From the NCBI GenBank assembly GCA_958450365.1, contig CAUEEP010000743.1, positions 6,595,501-6,659,500 on the forward strand: DNA of 64,000 nucleotides, written 5' to 3'. The position numbers and the translations under genes are program-made. The stretch is from Mesorhabditis belari (taxonomy: Eukaryota; Nematoda; Chromadorea; Rhabditida; Rhabditidae). This document shows, one piece after another, positions 54,178-64,000 of the stretch. Positions within the stretch are counted from its first letter, which is position 1; the number at the start of each line of letters is the position of its first letter. The notes beneath the pieces were generated by a model. It worked only from the letters and a program-made list of their open reading frames with translations. It made no database searches and was not told the origin of the DNA.

Positions 54178-55917
54178 TGAAAGCTTTGAATGTGAAATGG
54201 CCCTACGTTGTGCTCACATTCATCTATTTAGTTTTAGGATTCTTATTACTTTTTCATTATTTTAAGAGGTGAGTGGCTTTCCACTAATCAGCTAATCAGC
54301 TAATCAGCTAATCAATTTCTTCAGCCCATTAGTGATATCAACAATAACTGATCGAGAATTGCAAGATGGACATCTGGCCAAAATTCGATTCAATTCCGAA
54401 GAGCAGAGGGGTACGTTGAGAAAAAGATTACAGAAATTATAGAAATTACAGAAATTATAGAAATTACAGAAATTACAGAAATTACAGAAATTTCAAGAAT
54501 TTCATTTAGAAAGAAAAGTGAATGACGTTAAACGACCCAATTTTGAATCCGAACAAAAGCATAAGGATTTTGATGTAAAATCGAAAGGTTTTCAACGAAA
54601 AAGTGATACAAAGAAAGATGAAAAGTCAGGTTGAATGTTTAAATCGAAAAAAAAAAGATTACCCGTTTTTCAAGATCTCGTCATTTCAATCCCACTGATC
54701 GAGATTTGTCCTCCTGGCAAAAATGATCTCTGCTCTCCACCATTTAAAGCATTTATTAACAAATATCGAGTAACTATTTGAGAATCAAATTATTCAAACC
54801 AAAGAACTTTAGTTTTCCCCTCATTACCATTTATCGGCATGTGTAATCGAAAAATCAATGTCAACGATGTTGGCGGCAGTTATGTGTTATCTATACGATA
54901 CACAAGCTTTTCTTGATGCTAATCGAACTCTCGGAAATGAGCTCTTTGAGCATCGGTTTTGAAGGATTTCATGAAATTGATCTTATGATATTTGCAGATT
55001 TTGTAAAGGAAAGAATGAAAAAGGTTCTCTTCAAGAAATTCATCAAACTGCTCCAAAAGCCGAGTAAGAAAATGAAATTTAAAATGCTCGGTAGTCAAAA
55101 ATTCAGTTGGAATTACTTGGCCATAATTCGAGAGCCGATCGATCGTTTCCTTAGCGGTTTCACGGATAAATGTGTTAAGTGAGTGATAAGATAAAATGAT
55201 TTACGAAGAACACCATTTTCAGGGAAACAAAACGTGGACGGGGAAAATGCTATAACTGTAACGGCAATCTTTCATGTTTTGTTCAAAAGCAGTATAAAAG
55301 AACACTTGGTAGGCAAAAATTACCGTCTCTCAAACATATTTCCTTGAAAAAAAATACGCTTTAGATTATGCAAGCGGTAAAATGAATGCAATCGGTTACG
55401 AAGATGTTCATTTCTTTCCCCAATCTTGGTAAGGTTAACAACATTAACAAGGACTTACATAGTTATCGTAAATACTGTAATACGGTCCCATCCCATCAAT
55501 ATTAATGCCTTCATGGTAACACCTTGTCCACTAGTCATCAAGAAACACAGATATTTCAGGAGATGTGGATTCAGTTCGCATCTTGCGAAGTATAGCTTGA
55601 TACAATATGGTGGTCATGGCTCAGAGTTTGATCGAATGACCGATCAATTGTTTGATGGGTTACGCGATGCAGGAGTTGAACAAAAGTAGGCTGGAACAGA
55701 GAAATCAAACAATTGATGCAATGCATTTAGAGATATTGAGTGGATCGCCAGCCAGATGGAAAACGGTCGTACTAGCCATGCCACTCGAACTTCTCCAGAA
55801 CGGCAAAAATTCGAGAACGAATTGAGAGGCGACAAAGAGCTGATGAAAATGGTCGTCCGAATGTTTTATTATGATTTTTTGTTATTTGGATTTCCATTAC
55901 CTGTCATTAAAGAATAA
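54178..55917 (+). CDS. Golgi carbohydrate sulfotransferase (Sulfotransfer_2 type)
   Basis: Eleven exons from the ATG at 54178 give 381 residues. A short cytosolic start and one signal anchor (VVLTFIYLVLGFLLLFHYF) give type II Golgi topology. A charged stem of about 70 residues follows (KVNDVKRPNFESEQKHKD). The catalytic domain has ACVIEKSMSTMLAAVMCYL (the 5'-phosphosulfate loop in the nematode form), ANRTLGNELFEHR and IIREPIDRFLSGFTDKCV (the 3'-phosphate site, RxPxxRxxSGF), then a Cys cluster GKCYNCNGNLSCFVQKQY. This matches the nematode chondroitin-sulfotransferase-like family; the substrate is not known. Intron 9 contains a stray piece of a TACNGTA-type MITE end (near 55455). An in-frame upstream extension is possible. 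Confidence 0.85.
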
Positions 55918-56068
55918 AGAATTTTTGAACTCTAAAACATTTATTCTAGCCAACAAATGTACAATAACAATTTTCTAATTCTAAACAATTACAAAAAAAG
56001 AATAAGAAGTATCCATTGTCAACCAGATGAACACAAAAAGCTACAAAGTTTGAGTCGGACGAGATCTT

Positions 56069-56372
56069 TTAACCCCAAATCAGCGAAAATACGGTAAATG
56101 GAACGATCTGAAATTTTAATACTAGAAAAACTTCAGTAAATCTTATAACCATAGAAAAATCACAAAATTATAACATACCTGTCCATTTGGGAGCGGTTCA
56201 GGTCCACTTCGAAATCCAAGATAAACAATCAATGGCACGACACCCCATCTGAAAATATAGAATTTAAAAAAATGTTGCATATGCAAGAACAATGAATAAC
56301 TCACCGAAAACCAAAGGTTCCCCATTCAATACCAGAGTTGACGAGCTCTTTCTGACTTGGCGTAAGCTTCAT
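56069..56372 (-). CDS. tomm-7: TOM complex subunit TOMM7
   Basis: Three exons (56305-56372, 56179-56248, 56069-56107) encode 58 residues, the family's usual length of about 55-60. A short helix (MKLTPSQKELVNSGIEWG) precedes the single outer-membrane helix FRWGVVPLIVYLGFRSGPEP and the C-terminal FTVFSLIWG, which line up with human TOMM7 (IRWGFIPLVIYLGF and LSLLWG). TOM7 sits in the mitochondrial outer membrane and regulates TOM assembly and PINK1 retention. It converges with the sulfotransferase gene, 151 bp apart. Confidence 0.93.
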
Positions 56373-57361
56373 ATCTAAGAACAAACTAAATATGTGATAT
56401 CACCTCTAAAGAAAAAAGTATTATGATTTGATAGAAACTAACTCGCTATATCAAACTTTCTTCCATAATTTATTGTATTTACGGAACGGACACCAAATTG
56501 AATGCATCACACTACCATGGGTATAGCAAATATAAATAATGTCAAAACAAAACAAGATGATAAAAACATGATGCCAGTATAAAAGAAGTAGAAAATGACT
56601 GCAAGCCTGGTGATAGTTGAAGAAAAGCAACAATCACTCTCTACTCCTTTTTAGCACCACAAAAATCACAGTTTGTGGACCAGCTAGAATGTCAAATTTA
56701 CAAATACTAGCCCACAGAAGTATTAGCATCCTAAAAACCCTAAAAAGTTCAAAATCGGGGAATGCTTTGAAAAATTAAAAAATAAAGTAAAAATGCAATT
56801 AAAAGTAAATTATTGGGTCAATGCATATGAAATGGCTAATCCATGTAAATTTCTCCATCAGAACAGCTATCTAATTTCTGTTTGGTTAGAATGTTTAAGC
56901 TAATAACAGCGGGGTAACTTTTTTATTTGACATGAAATGATGGAGAAACTTTTCGATCATTGGAGTCAACTCAACTTTAATGTTATTTTGATCCAAAGTT
57001 CTATTAGCTCGATATTTTTTTCATCAACATGTTTCAAAGATTTCAGTGAATTTTTATCACTGTTTTTTGAGTTTCGAAAATAATTTGAAGCGGTAAAGCC
57101 TGGGATTTCTTAATGAATTAGCTTTTTATTGAAAACGCGCATGAAAATCATGCTTGCTTGAAATAGTTTGTTCCACAGCTGGAATCTTTGGCCAAAAAGC
57201 TGATTATTGCCTAACTTTTCACTAGCAACAAATCATAAAAGAACTTTTTGGAATCTGGTGATTGGTTGGGGAAACCTGGAAAAATTTAGCCATTTCATAT
57301 GCATTGACCCAATAGTTAAATAAAAAGATTTTTCCAAGTCAATGGCAATGAAGAAAAGAAA
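56373..57361. other. spacer between UFM1 and TOMM7, half filled by a MITE
   Basis: Both flanking genes are on the minus strand. The distance (about 1 kb, half of it a MITE) leaves an operon possible before the insertion, but nothing shows one now. No other gene is seen. Confidence 0.4.
56811..57314. mobile_element. mariner-type MITE
   Basis: 504 bp including TA at each end. The terminal repeat is TTGGGTCAATGCATATGAAA, perfectly inverted at the right end, with a few more matching bases (TGGCTAA). TA duplication and a TTGGGT start are typical of Tc1/mariner relatives. Confidence 0.8.
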
Positions 57362-57947
57362 TTAATATGGACCACTTTTCTGCTTGTCTAAATAGTAAGA
57401 TTCCGGTCGCCCGACTCGATCCCGTGGAATTAGTCGAAGCTCGCTCCCGTGCTTGAGAAAGACGTTGCCCGCGGATTGGGCAGGATTCACCCCGACACCG
57501 TCATTTGTGATGATAGCTGAAGTAGCCGGCGGTACCTAAAATATAGATTGCGAGGGTTTTTTAATCCGATAATATATTGAAATCCATGAAAAAAAATGGA
57601 ACGCAATTAAAGGACAAACTTTAAATTCCTCGGCGGCATATTTCAGTACGGAAGTAAAAGGGGCTGACTCCGGAACACTCAACCTAAAGCAATAAAATAT
57701 TAAGCAATTTTTCTACGTCACATTCCTTTCTTCTCCTTAAAATCAAAAACATTTAGACACATCATTATAGATTAGATTAACCAATTCGCTTTTAAAGATT
57801 TCCTAACGTTTATCGATATCGTTGACAAAACAATTTTCGTTTGACAAAACTCTCAAAAACTCACACTTTGAAGGGCAGCTTCGGATCACTCGTGAGTGTG
57901 ATTTTGAACGTAACTTTGGTAGAGCTGGCACTGTTCGAATCGCCCAT
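57362..57947 (-). CDS. ufm-1: Ubiquitin-fold modifier 1 (UFM1) precursor with extended tail
   Basis: Three exons (57865-57947, 57620-57683, 57362-57535) give 106 residues; human UFM1 is 85. The start ATG follows a TTCTAG acceptor-like site by 8 bases. After a short Ser-rich lead the fold is nearly identical to the family: [76 protein letters not shown]. In known UFM1 the last two residues after this Val-Gly are removed by UfSP proteases so that Gly joins substrates through UBA5, UFC1 and UFL1. Here 15 further residues follow ([15 protein letters not shown]) before the stop, with no splice donor that would remove them. The gene is divergent from the PITP gene. Confidence 0.93.
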
Positions 57948-58839
57948 TTCGTCTTCTAAAAAAACAGTATGTATGTTAACTTATTTAAAACAATAATGCA
58001 AAAAAAGCATGATTAAATCGACAATCAAAGTGGAAACAGATTCCTATTATGTTCAGTTGGCTCTACAGAATGCTCGGTTTCGTGTTAGGACACATGCGCT
58101 CTCATCAATTGTAGCCAATTACTCATATTCCTCTCGATTAGGCAAATGCAACTCATTAAGGCCTTATTAAAACTTTTTTTACGTGAATATAGAAGAGGGG
58201 GCGGGAAAAGAGGCTTCGAGCATGTACACAAACTTAACCTCAAAGTAGAAAAATGGCGCTGATGACACGGAATTCCGACATTCCGACAAACTCCCTCTTT
58301 ACCTTTGGATAAATTACATATAATTTGATTTCAATTTATCCGAAATACGCATACAAAATGGCATCATTGTTTTCCACTAATCATTTGATTATTGTGGGTG
58401 TTTATTTAGTGTCTCGTGAGTCTGTTTCCATTCAAACTACAAACTCGGTAAACAAGAGTCTACTATCGGCATTCTCGGAGAGTTAGAGATTCCATTTTCA
58501 CACACCGCCATTTTTCTTCAAACATCCCCAAAAAGCTGTGGTATTTTGCACACACTACAATAAATGAGTTGGAATAGCGAGAAGAAAAATTCAATTGACT
58601 CAAGGGAATTTTCTCGTCGCTCCTTTCGACAAGTTTATTAGTTGCGCTTTGACGTCACCCTACACGATTCAATCGAAACCAAAATATTACCGCCACACAT
58701 TCACGATTTGCCCTTTTTAGTTTCACAACATACATTTCTTTTTGGCTTTCGTTTTATGTTTTCATGATTTAGGTATATTGATCGTTTACTAATTTTCAAA
58801 TTTTAGGCTTTCTCTGCTGCATTCAAGAATCTCTTTAAG
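57948..58839. promoter_or_regulatory. divergent upstream region of UFM1 and PITP genes
   Basis: About 890 bp between the two start codons. No ORF is recognised. It presumably holds both promoters; an acceptor-like CTTTAAG stands directly before the PITP ATG. Confidence 0.4.
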
Positions 58840-60002
58840 ATGATCATTAAAGAATAGTAAGTGCTTTTTGGAAAAACTTTATAATTTAAACTTTTAGCCG
58901 AATCGTTTTGCCACTGACTGTTGAAGAATATCAAGTTGGACAATTGTGGTCTGTGGCTGAGGCAAGTAAAAACGAAACGGGTGGAGGAGAAGGTGTTGAG
59001 GTTTGTTATGAAGCTTGTGGTAAAAAATTCTAACTGTTTTTGTTTAGGTGTTAAAAAACGAGCCTTACTCGGGTGTTCCTCTTCACAATGGAAAATATAG
59101 CGAGGGTCAATATACTCATAAGATCTACCATCTTCAATCGTTGGTTTCTTTTTTTAAACTTTAGACGTGTTTGCTTTAGAAAAGTGCCATCTCTTGTTCG
59201 CCGAGTTGCACCAAAAGGATCATTGGCTATTCACGAAGAAGCATGGAATGCGTATCCATATTGCAGAACTGTCCTCACGGTTTGACCATGATTTTTTAAA
59301 AGTGTTAATTGAAATTTTAGAATCCTGATTATATGAAAGATGCTTTTTTTGTGAAAATTGAGACAATTCATTTGCCTGATCGGGGTGAAACTGAAAATGT
59401 ATGTTTTAGTATATTTAGTATAAAATTTAATTCTTTTTAGGCGCATAGCTTGCCATCTGATGTGTTGGCAAAACGAGAAGTTGTGCATCTTGACATTGCA
59501 AATGATAAAGAGCATTTGGCCAGCGGTGATATTAAACCCGATACGAGTCCAAATCAATTCAAATCAAAGAAAACTGGTCGAGGTACATTTATTGCCTATT
59601 GTTTGCAAGAAAAAATATTAACCTATGAATATTTATTTGCACACACTTCAGTTCCGATTTAATCCTCTAACTACTTTAGGTCCACTTCTTCCTGGTTGGA
59701 AAGGCTCTGCTCAGCCGGTTATGTGTGCTTACAAATTGGTCACGGTTCATTTCAAATGGTTTGGCTTCCAAACAATGATTGAGAAGTTTACACACACGGT
59801 TTGTTTTAAATTTCTAGCACATTTTATTGAATTTTAGCAATATCCTCGTCTTTTCTCGAAATTCCATCGAGAGGTCTTTTGCTGGATTGACAATTGGCAT
59901 GGTTTGACAATGGCTGACATCAGAGAAATCGAAGATCGAGCACAACAAGATCTGGAAGAACAACGGAGAAATGGAGCAGTTCGTGGTATGAAAGCAGATT
60001 AA
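58840..60002 (+). CDS. Class I phosphatidylinositol transfer protein
   Basis: Eight exons give 271 residues, the length of vertebrate PITP alpha and beta (270). Landmarks in order: [58 protein letters not shown] (the THK inositol-headgroup site), [56 protein letters not shown], and the C-terminal lid helix [20 protein letters not shown] ending RGMKAD. It moves PI and phosphatidylcholine (possibly phosphatidic acid) between membranes in the cytosol. The linker [18 protein letters not shown] replaces the human segment and is the least conserved part. An alternative acceptor at 59164 in front of exon 4 was rejected because it breaks the family alignment. Confidence 0.95.
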
Positions 60003-61070
60003 AATTGCTGTTAAATCAGCTTCTAATCATAACGTTTCACAAAAGTTTCATACAAAAATATTAAAAAGAAGTTGTTTTAACATTTACTATATCTTCTCTT
60101 TATGCTTTTGCCATATAACTGCCATCGAATACAGCGGTTTACCAGATTTAGAATTAACAATTTGTGTTTTTAGTTTTAGCTCAAATTTTATTTGATCTTT
60201 GCATTGTTCCTTTTGTGCAGTTTAAATTCTGTCAATTTAGTGCATCAACTTTCTAGGATTTTCGAATGCACACATTTTTTCTTTACATTCCTTTGTAATT
60301 GTATCTGTGCAATTAACACTTGACCACCGTTTTAGCTATTTGTTTTTGATGCACTGGAATATTGCTAATAGATTTCTTGACAAATGAAAACTGATAGGGT
60401 TTATTTCAGCTGTTTTATGAACTTGTATGCGTGCACTCATTTTGTAACTGATTATTGCGTTGAATTGTGATAGCTAAAATTCTCGTCATTTTTCACACAT
60501 GTGCATCTAAAGTCGTCTAAATTTTTATTCATTAAATCTTTGCATACCTAATTCATGCTGATGGCCTAAAGATTGACGATTGACTTGGTGTAAAGTTGTT
60601 GTTTGCCCTAGATATCTTCAATGTCCTTAAAATGTGCTCTTCGGTAAAGATCTCACGAATTTGTGGAAAAAAACTGGAGAGGTTAGAGTGTATTGACTAT
60701 TTCTGCTTTATACTTTTATTAGTCGTTTCTGACTTGACCGTCCCGGTTTTTCGATTTGTCGAATTGAATTGTGTAGAAAGTAAACTCTTTATCAAATGTG
60801 GAAATTTCTGAAAGTAGTTACCGAAGAAGGTTCTCAACTCATACATATATCAATGAATTGGCAAATGTCGGTGGAACGCTTTTCTATCCTATCATAATTC
60901 TGTCATTTATACATGATAAAAAGTTGCTAAGAACTCAAGGAACAAATTAACTACTTTCAGCTTTTATTCATTAACAACAAATTAACTTTCAGCCAGCTTC
61001 AAAACTAATAAAACGATAATCACACTTTAAAGCTGAAGTTTTAATACCATAAATTCAGACTAAACTGCAA
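60003..61070. other. 3' flank and spacer
   Basis: T-rich sequence after the PITP stop. The open frame at 60596-60811 has no motif. An acceptor-like AAATTCAG lies 12 bp before the next start codon. Confidence 0.45.
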
Positions 61071-61990
61071 ATGCAATCGGAAGAACATGACGGAGATAGT
61101 TTTTCCGATCCACAAAAAGTACTTCAGCTTTGTAAACGTTTGGTGTTACCCAAGACAGGACATGATCCAGACAAAGAGGTATTTGAAAGAAAACAATCTT
61201 AAAAAAATCGAAAGACTTTTAGATAGGACACTGTATAGAGATGTGCAACGAGTTTAAACGAAACATGAATCCTCCATATCGAGGAGTTGTAGCCGATGTA
61301 AGTTCATAAATTGCTTTGGTAAAAAAGGTAAAGATAGAAAATATATGTAGCAAAGAATTTAGCTTAACGTTCTCAAGAAGGAGGAACAATATCTGTCGAG
61401 ATTTGGCTGTGAATTGCTTGGAGCTACTGAGGTATGAAATAGGCAAAAAAAATCGATCAATTTTGCAAAGTTTCAGTTGTTGATGAGTCAGCATAGAGCC
61501 ATGATCAAGGAAGGTCTCGCTAAAAAGTTACCACTTCCACAGCCGTCAACGGTATATAAAAACAATTATATTTTGTAGTAAGAAAAATACAGCTTCCTCC
61601 TGAAGAATATAAAGAGCGACTAAAGTCGAGTCTTGCAATTTATGCGTCGGCTTTCTGCTATGAGATCGATGTTCAAGAAAATCGTTTGAATGAGTTGAAA
61701 AAGGTATGAAAACAGTAAAATAGAACTGCTTACTATTAGCAAATAAAGGAATTATCAATGATTGCTAATCCACTTTACAGGCAGCCACTATTGCAGCCTT
61801 TGAACGAAAGTTGATGATGGCTTTGACGAAAAAGCAAGAAGATGAGGCAATGGGCAAAGAAAGCAAGTAAGATCAAGATGCGAAACTACAAGAACTCAAG
61901 TGAACAACGAAAATATTACATACAAATTTCAGAGCAATCGATCCTAAAGCTTTAGCCAAAGAAGCCTATGCGGAGATTTACGGCCTATAA
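61071..61990 (+). CDS. conserved-looking helical protein, unassigned
   Basis: Seven exons (61071-61178, 61223-61297, 61363-61431, 61477-61551, 61593-61703, 61781-61866, 61933-61990) give 193 residues with all phases closing, which supports a real gene. The protein is soluble, acidic/basic mixed and mostly helical: DPQKVLQLCKRLVLPKT, FKRNMNPPYRGVVADLNVLK, LLMSQHRAMIKEGLAKKL, EEYKERLKSSLAIYASAF and a Lys/Glu-rich C-terminal helix (FERKLMMALTKKQEDEAMGK). No signal peptide, membrane segment or catalytic motif is seen. I do not recognise the family. It lies in the same orientation as the PITP gene 1.07 kb upstream and the deubiquitinase 0.42 kb downstream. Confidence 0.7.
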
Positions 61991-62407
61991 TTTTTTAACA
62001 TCTTTTCACATCTTTTTTTATCTTTGATATGAATCAAAGTACTATTCTTGCACTCAATCAAAGTGTCATTCTTTTACGGTTTATTGCGTTGTGTCAATTT
62101 CAAATGATCAATTTCAAATGATCAACTCACTTTCTTATCAAAAATTTTCTTTTTTATTTTATGTCAACAATTTATTTGAAAACTACGGGTTTATTTGATT
62201 CAACAATTTTGCAATAAATATCATACAATGAAATCGTTTATGATTTTTTTTTATATCCTCGCACGGGATTGATAATTTTCTAGTTGCCATTAGCGGTTTG
62301 GGGTGTAATTGTGCGGAGAATTTCTTTTTTTTTTTTTCGTGAAACTTCAGATCAAAATCTTTTCTTTTTTTTTCCAGTTTATGCCGCTTTCAAAGAGTCG
62401 TCGCTAA
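61991..62407. other. spacer
   Basis: AT-rich sequence with T homopolymers. An acceptor-like TTCCAG stands 30 bp before the start codon of the deubiquitinase. Confidence 0.45.
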
Positions 62408-64000
62408 ATGGGCAATCAGGTGTATGGATCGAACACGAAAAAGGACAATCTCACTTTGGCTGAAGCTAGACAATATGGTTCACTTTTATTCGCATTATTA
62501 AATCGTGAAATTTAATTTTTAAACCTATAACCATGAGTTTGATGTTAAAAGAAAGAGAATTCTTTCACTCTATGATTTAAAATCAAATTTATGGCTATTG
62601 TTTAAAGCGAATGCGATTCTATTAGTTAAAAGAAAGAGAATTCTTTCACTCTATGATTTAAAATCAAATTTATGGCTATTGGTTAAAGCGAATGCGATTC
62701 TATTAGTTAAAAGAAAGAGAATTCTTTCACTCTATGATTTAAAATCAAATTTATGGCTATTGGTTAAAGCGAATGCGATTCTATTAGTTAAAAGAAAGAG
62801 AATTCTTTCACTCTATGATTTAAAATCAAAATTTATGGCTTTGTTTAAAGCGAATGCCATTCTATTAGACGCTGACTGAAATAAGACTTCGAAAAAACAT
62901 TTTAATATCAAAAATCTAGTACACAACATTGTTTACAATCGTTTTTAAGTGAGCGATGAAGAATTTGAGCGGCTACGACGGGCGTTCATTCGCTTCAAAA
63001 AGAATGGGCTCACTTTTGACGATTTTCGGTATCACGTGCTTGGAGGGGCAAGAGTGAGTGAAAAGTTTAACGGGAAATTTTTGTTTTAAGATGAAAAACA
63101 AGACATTATTTAGATTCCCCTCTCTGCAGCTCGCCTTCTCTTCAGTTATTTCACAAAAGGAAATGAGAGCCTTTCATTTGAAAATCTTGTTTGTGCCCTT
63201 GTTGGGATTTGTCGTGTTGAAGTCGTTCAAGCCAGTGAGAAAATTGTACCAATTTTTCGATTAACTTTAATCTTTTCAGGCTTTGCAGAAGAAAATCCCG
63301 ATTTTGTGTCTTGGGGCCTTCTTCCACCAATGTTAACCGCTCCTATACATGATGCTTTCATTTCTTTTTATGAAGTCATGTCATATGTAACACATTGTAA
63401 GAATAGAAAATGAAAATTTGCTTTCTTAATTTCAATTCTAGTATCTGTCGAGGAAGTGAGAGAACTAGAAAAAGTGTTTGCAACGATTAGCGATCGTGGC
63501 CAATGCACAATCACGAAAAAGAATTGGAATATGGCGGCGGCAGGTGGAAGAGATCTTTGTGGTGCTTAAAAAAAGAATTCAGAATGTTTTCCGGATTGGC
63601 TTGTTTCTGGGTTGTTCAAAGTTTTCGATGAGAATGGGAATGGATCAATCGATTTCCGAGAACTCGTTTGTGGAGTTTCGGCAATGTGTCGTGGACCGTC
63701 ACCGTCGCGCTTTTCATGTAATTTCAATTTCCATTGAACTAGTTTTTAAACTTTCTTTAGTTCTTGCAAAGCTATGGGACGAAGATATGGACGGAGTACT
63801 TTCGCCAGAAGAACTCATCATTCTTTATGAGAGACTTGCCGTTGTATGTCACTGAGTAAACAAAAGAAAAGAAGAAAAAAAGAAAGAAGAAAGAAAGAAA
63901 ACAAATGATTATTATGGTTTGATTACAACTATTAAACTTTCAGCCATCATCAAAAAGAACGATCTCCTGTAGTCGTGGTGAAAATGCGGCTCCAGTAGAT
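62408..64000 (+). CDS. cyk-3: USP32/CYK-3-type ubiquitin hydrolase, N-terminal part
   Basis: Eight exons are visible (62408-62477, 62950-63053, 63114-63234, 63280-63396, 63442-63543, 63583-63717, 63761-63843, 63944 to the edge). The N-terminus MGNQVYGSN keeps a myristoylation-type Gly. The EF-hand region characteristic of USP32 follows: SDEEFERLRRAFIRFKKNG, LFSYFTKGNESLSFENLVCA, then two canonical calcium loops DENGNGSIDFRE and DEDMDGVLSPEE. GLFKVFDENGNGSIDFRE and VSAMCRGP match the USP32 order closely. The DUSP and USP catalytic domains should lie beyond 64000. In C. elegans CYK-3 is needed for cytokinesis in the early embryo. A 39-bp intron (63544-63582) was needed to avoid an in-frame stop. 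Intron 1 carries an 81-bp tandem repeat. Confidence 0.85.
62545..62876. repeat. 81-bp tandem repeat in first intron of the deubiquitinase gene
   Basis: About four near-identical copies of an 81-bp unit containing AAAGAAAGAGAATTCTTTCA and GGTTAAAGCGAATGCGATTC. Since 81 is divisible by three, an ORF stays open through it (62598-62879); this is not evidence of coding. Confidence 0.9.

Noticed and set aside
62598..62879. 93-codon repeat ORF
   Set aside because: Lies in an intron of the deubiquitinase gene and stays open only because the repeat unit is 81 bp.
1..64000. CRISPR arrays, bacterial operons, prophage or integron-like systems
   Set aside because: The window is clearly nuclear nematode DNA; the tandem repeats seen have no spacer structure.

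Overview
This window is nuclear DNA from a nematode. The evidence is AT-rich sequence, many short introns (mostly 35-100 bp) with the TTTCAG or TTTTAG acceptor typical of nematodes, acceptor-like sites just 5' of many start codons (as expected with spliced-leader trans-splicing), and a set of eukaryotic genes that includes nematode-expanded families (NRF-6-type acyltransferases, a Gly-rich secreted protein, CRAL-TRIO/GOLD proteins). All gene models below were spliced by eye. For most of them every exon phase closes and the total coding length divides by three.

Layout, left to right. An OSBP-type PH exon pair (minus) lies at the left edge. Then come an NRF-6-like multipass acyltransferase (3471-7984, +), an ankyrin-repeat/SOCS-box protein (9007-12614, -), an LRRC20-like leucine-rich-repeat protein (16509-17712, +), a dead Tc1-like transposon (18505-19826), VMP1/EPG-3 (20982-22852, +), a Gly/Tyr-rich secreted protein built from symmetric exons (24454-26873, +), a four-TM protein (27009-28325, -), a mariner relic (30234-31194), a Cys-loop receptor subunit (32620-35155, -), a cytohesin Arf-GEF (36137-39518, -) with a complete intronless BMT5-like methyltransferase gene nested in an intron on the other strand (37937-39055, +), an SMCR8-like protein (39928-42105, +), a fatty acyl-CoA reductase (42387-44792, -), a CRAL-TRIO/GOLD protein (48301-51584, -), a carbohydrate sulfotransferase (54178-55917, +), TOMM7 (56069-56372, -), UFM1 (57362-57947, -), a class I PITP (58840-60002, +), an unassigned helical protein (61071-61990, +) and the start of a USP32/CYK-3 deubiquitinase (62408-64000, +, runs off the edge).

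The genes are mostly independent housekeeping or signalling loci rather than one pathway, although several concern membrane lipid and trafficking biology (OSBP, VMP1, cytohesin, SMCR8, FAR, CRAL-TRIO/GOLD, PITP). No polycistronic operon is clear. Several pairs are divergent and may share promoter space: cytohesin/SMCR8-like and UFM1/PITP.

The most unusual content is the mobile DNA. One hAT-type MITE family (ends TAGAGTGTG...) has four copies with 8-bp target duplications. Two copies carry Mutator-like insertions at the same internal site, and one of those insertions encodes a FLYWCH-type zinc-finger ORF. Two Helitron-like non-autonomous elements share an antisense tRNA-like module. Other points are a UFM1 precursor with a 15-residue tail after the conjugation glycine, and a receptor gene with two one-base splice-site defects.
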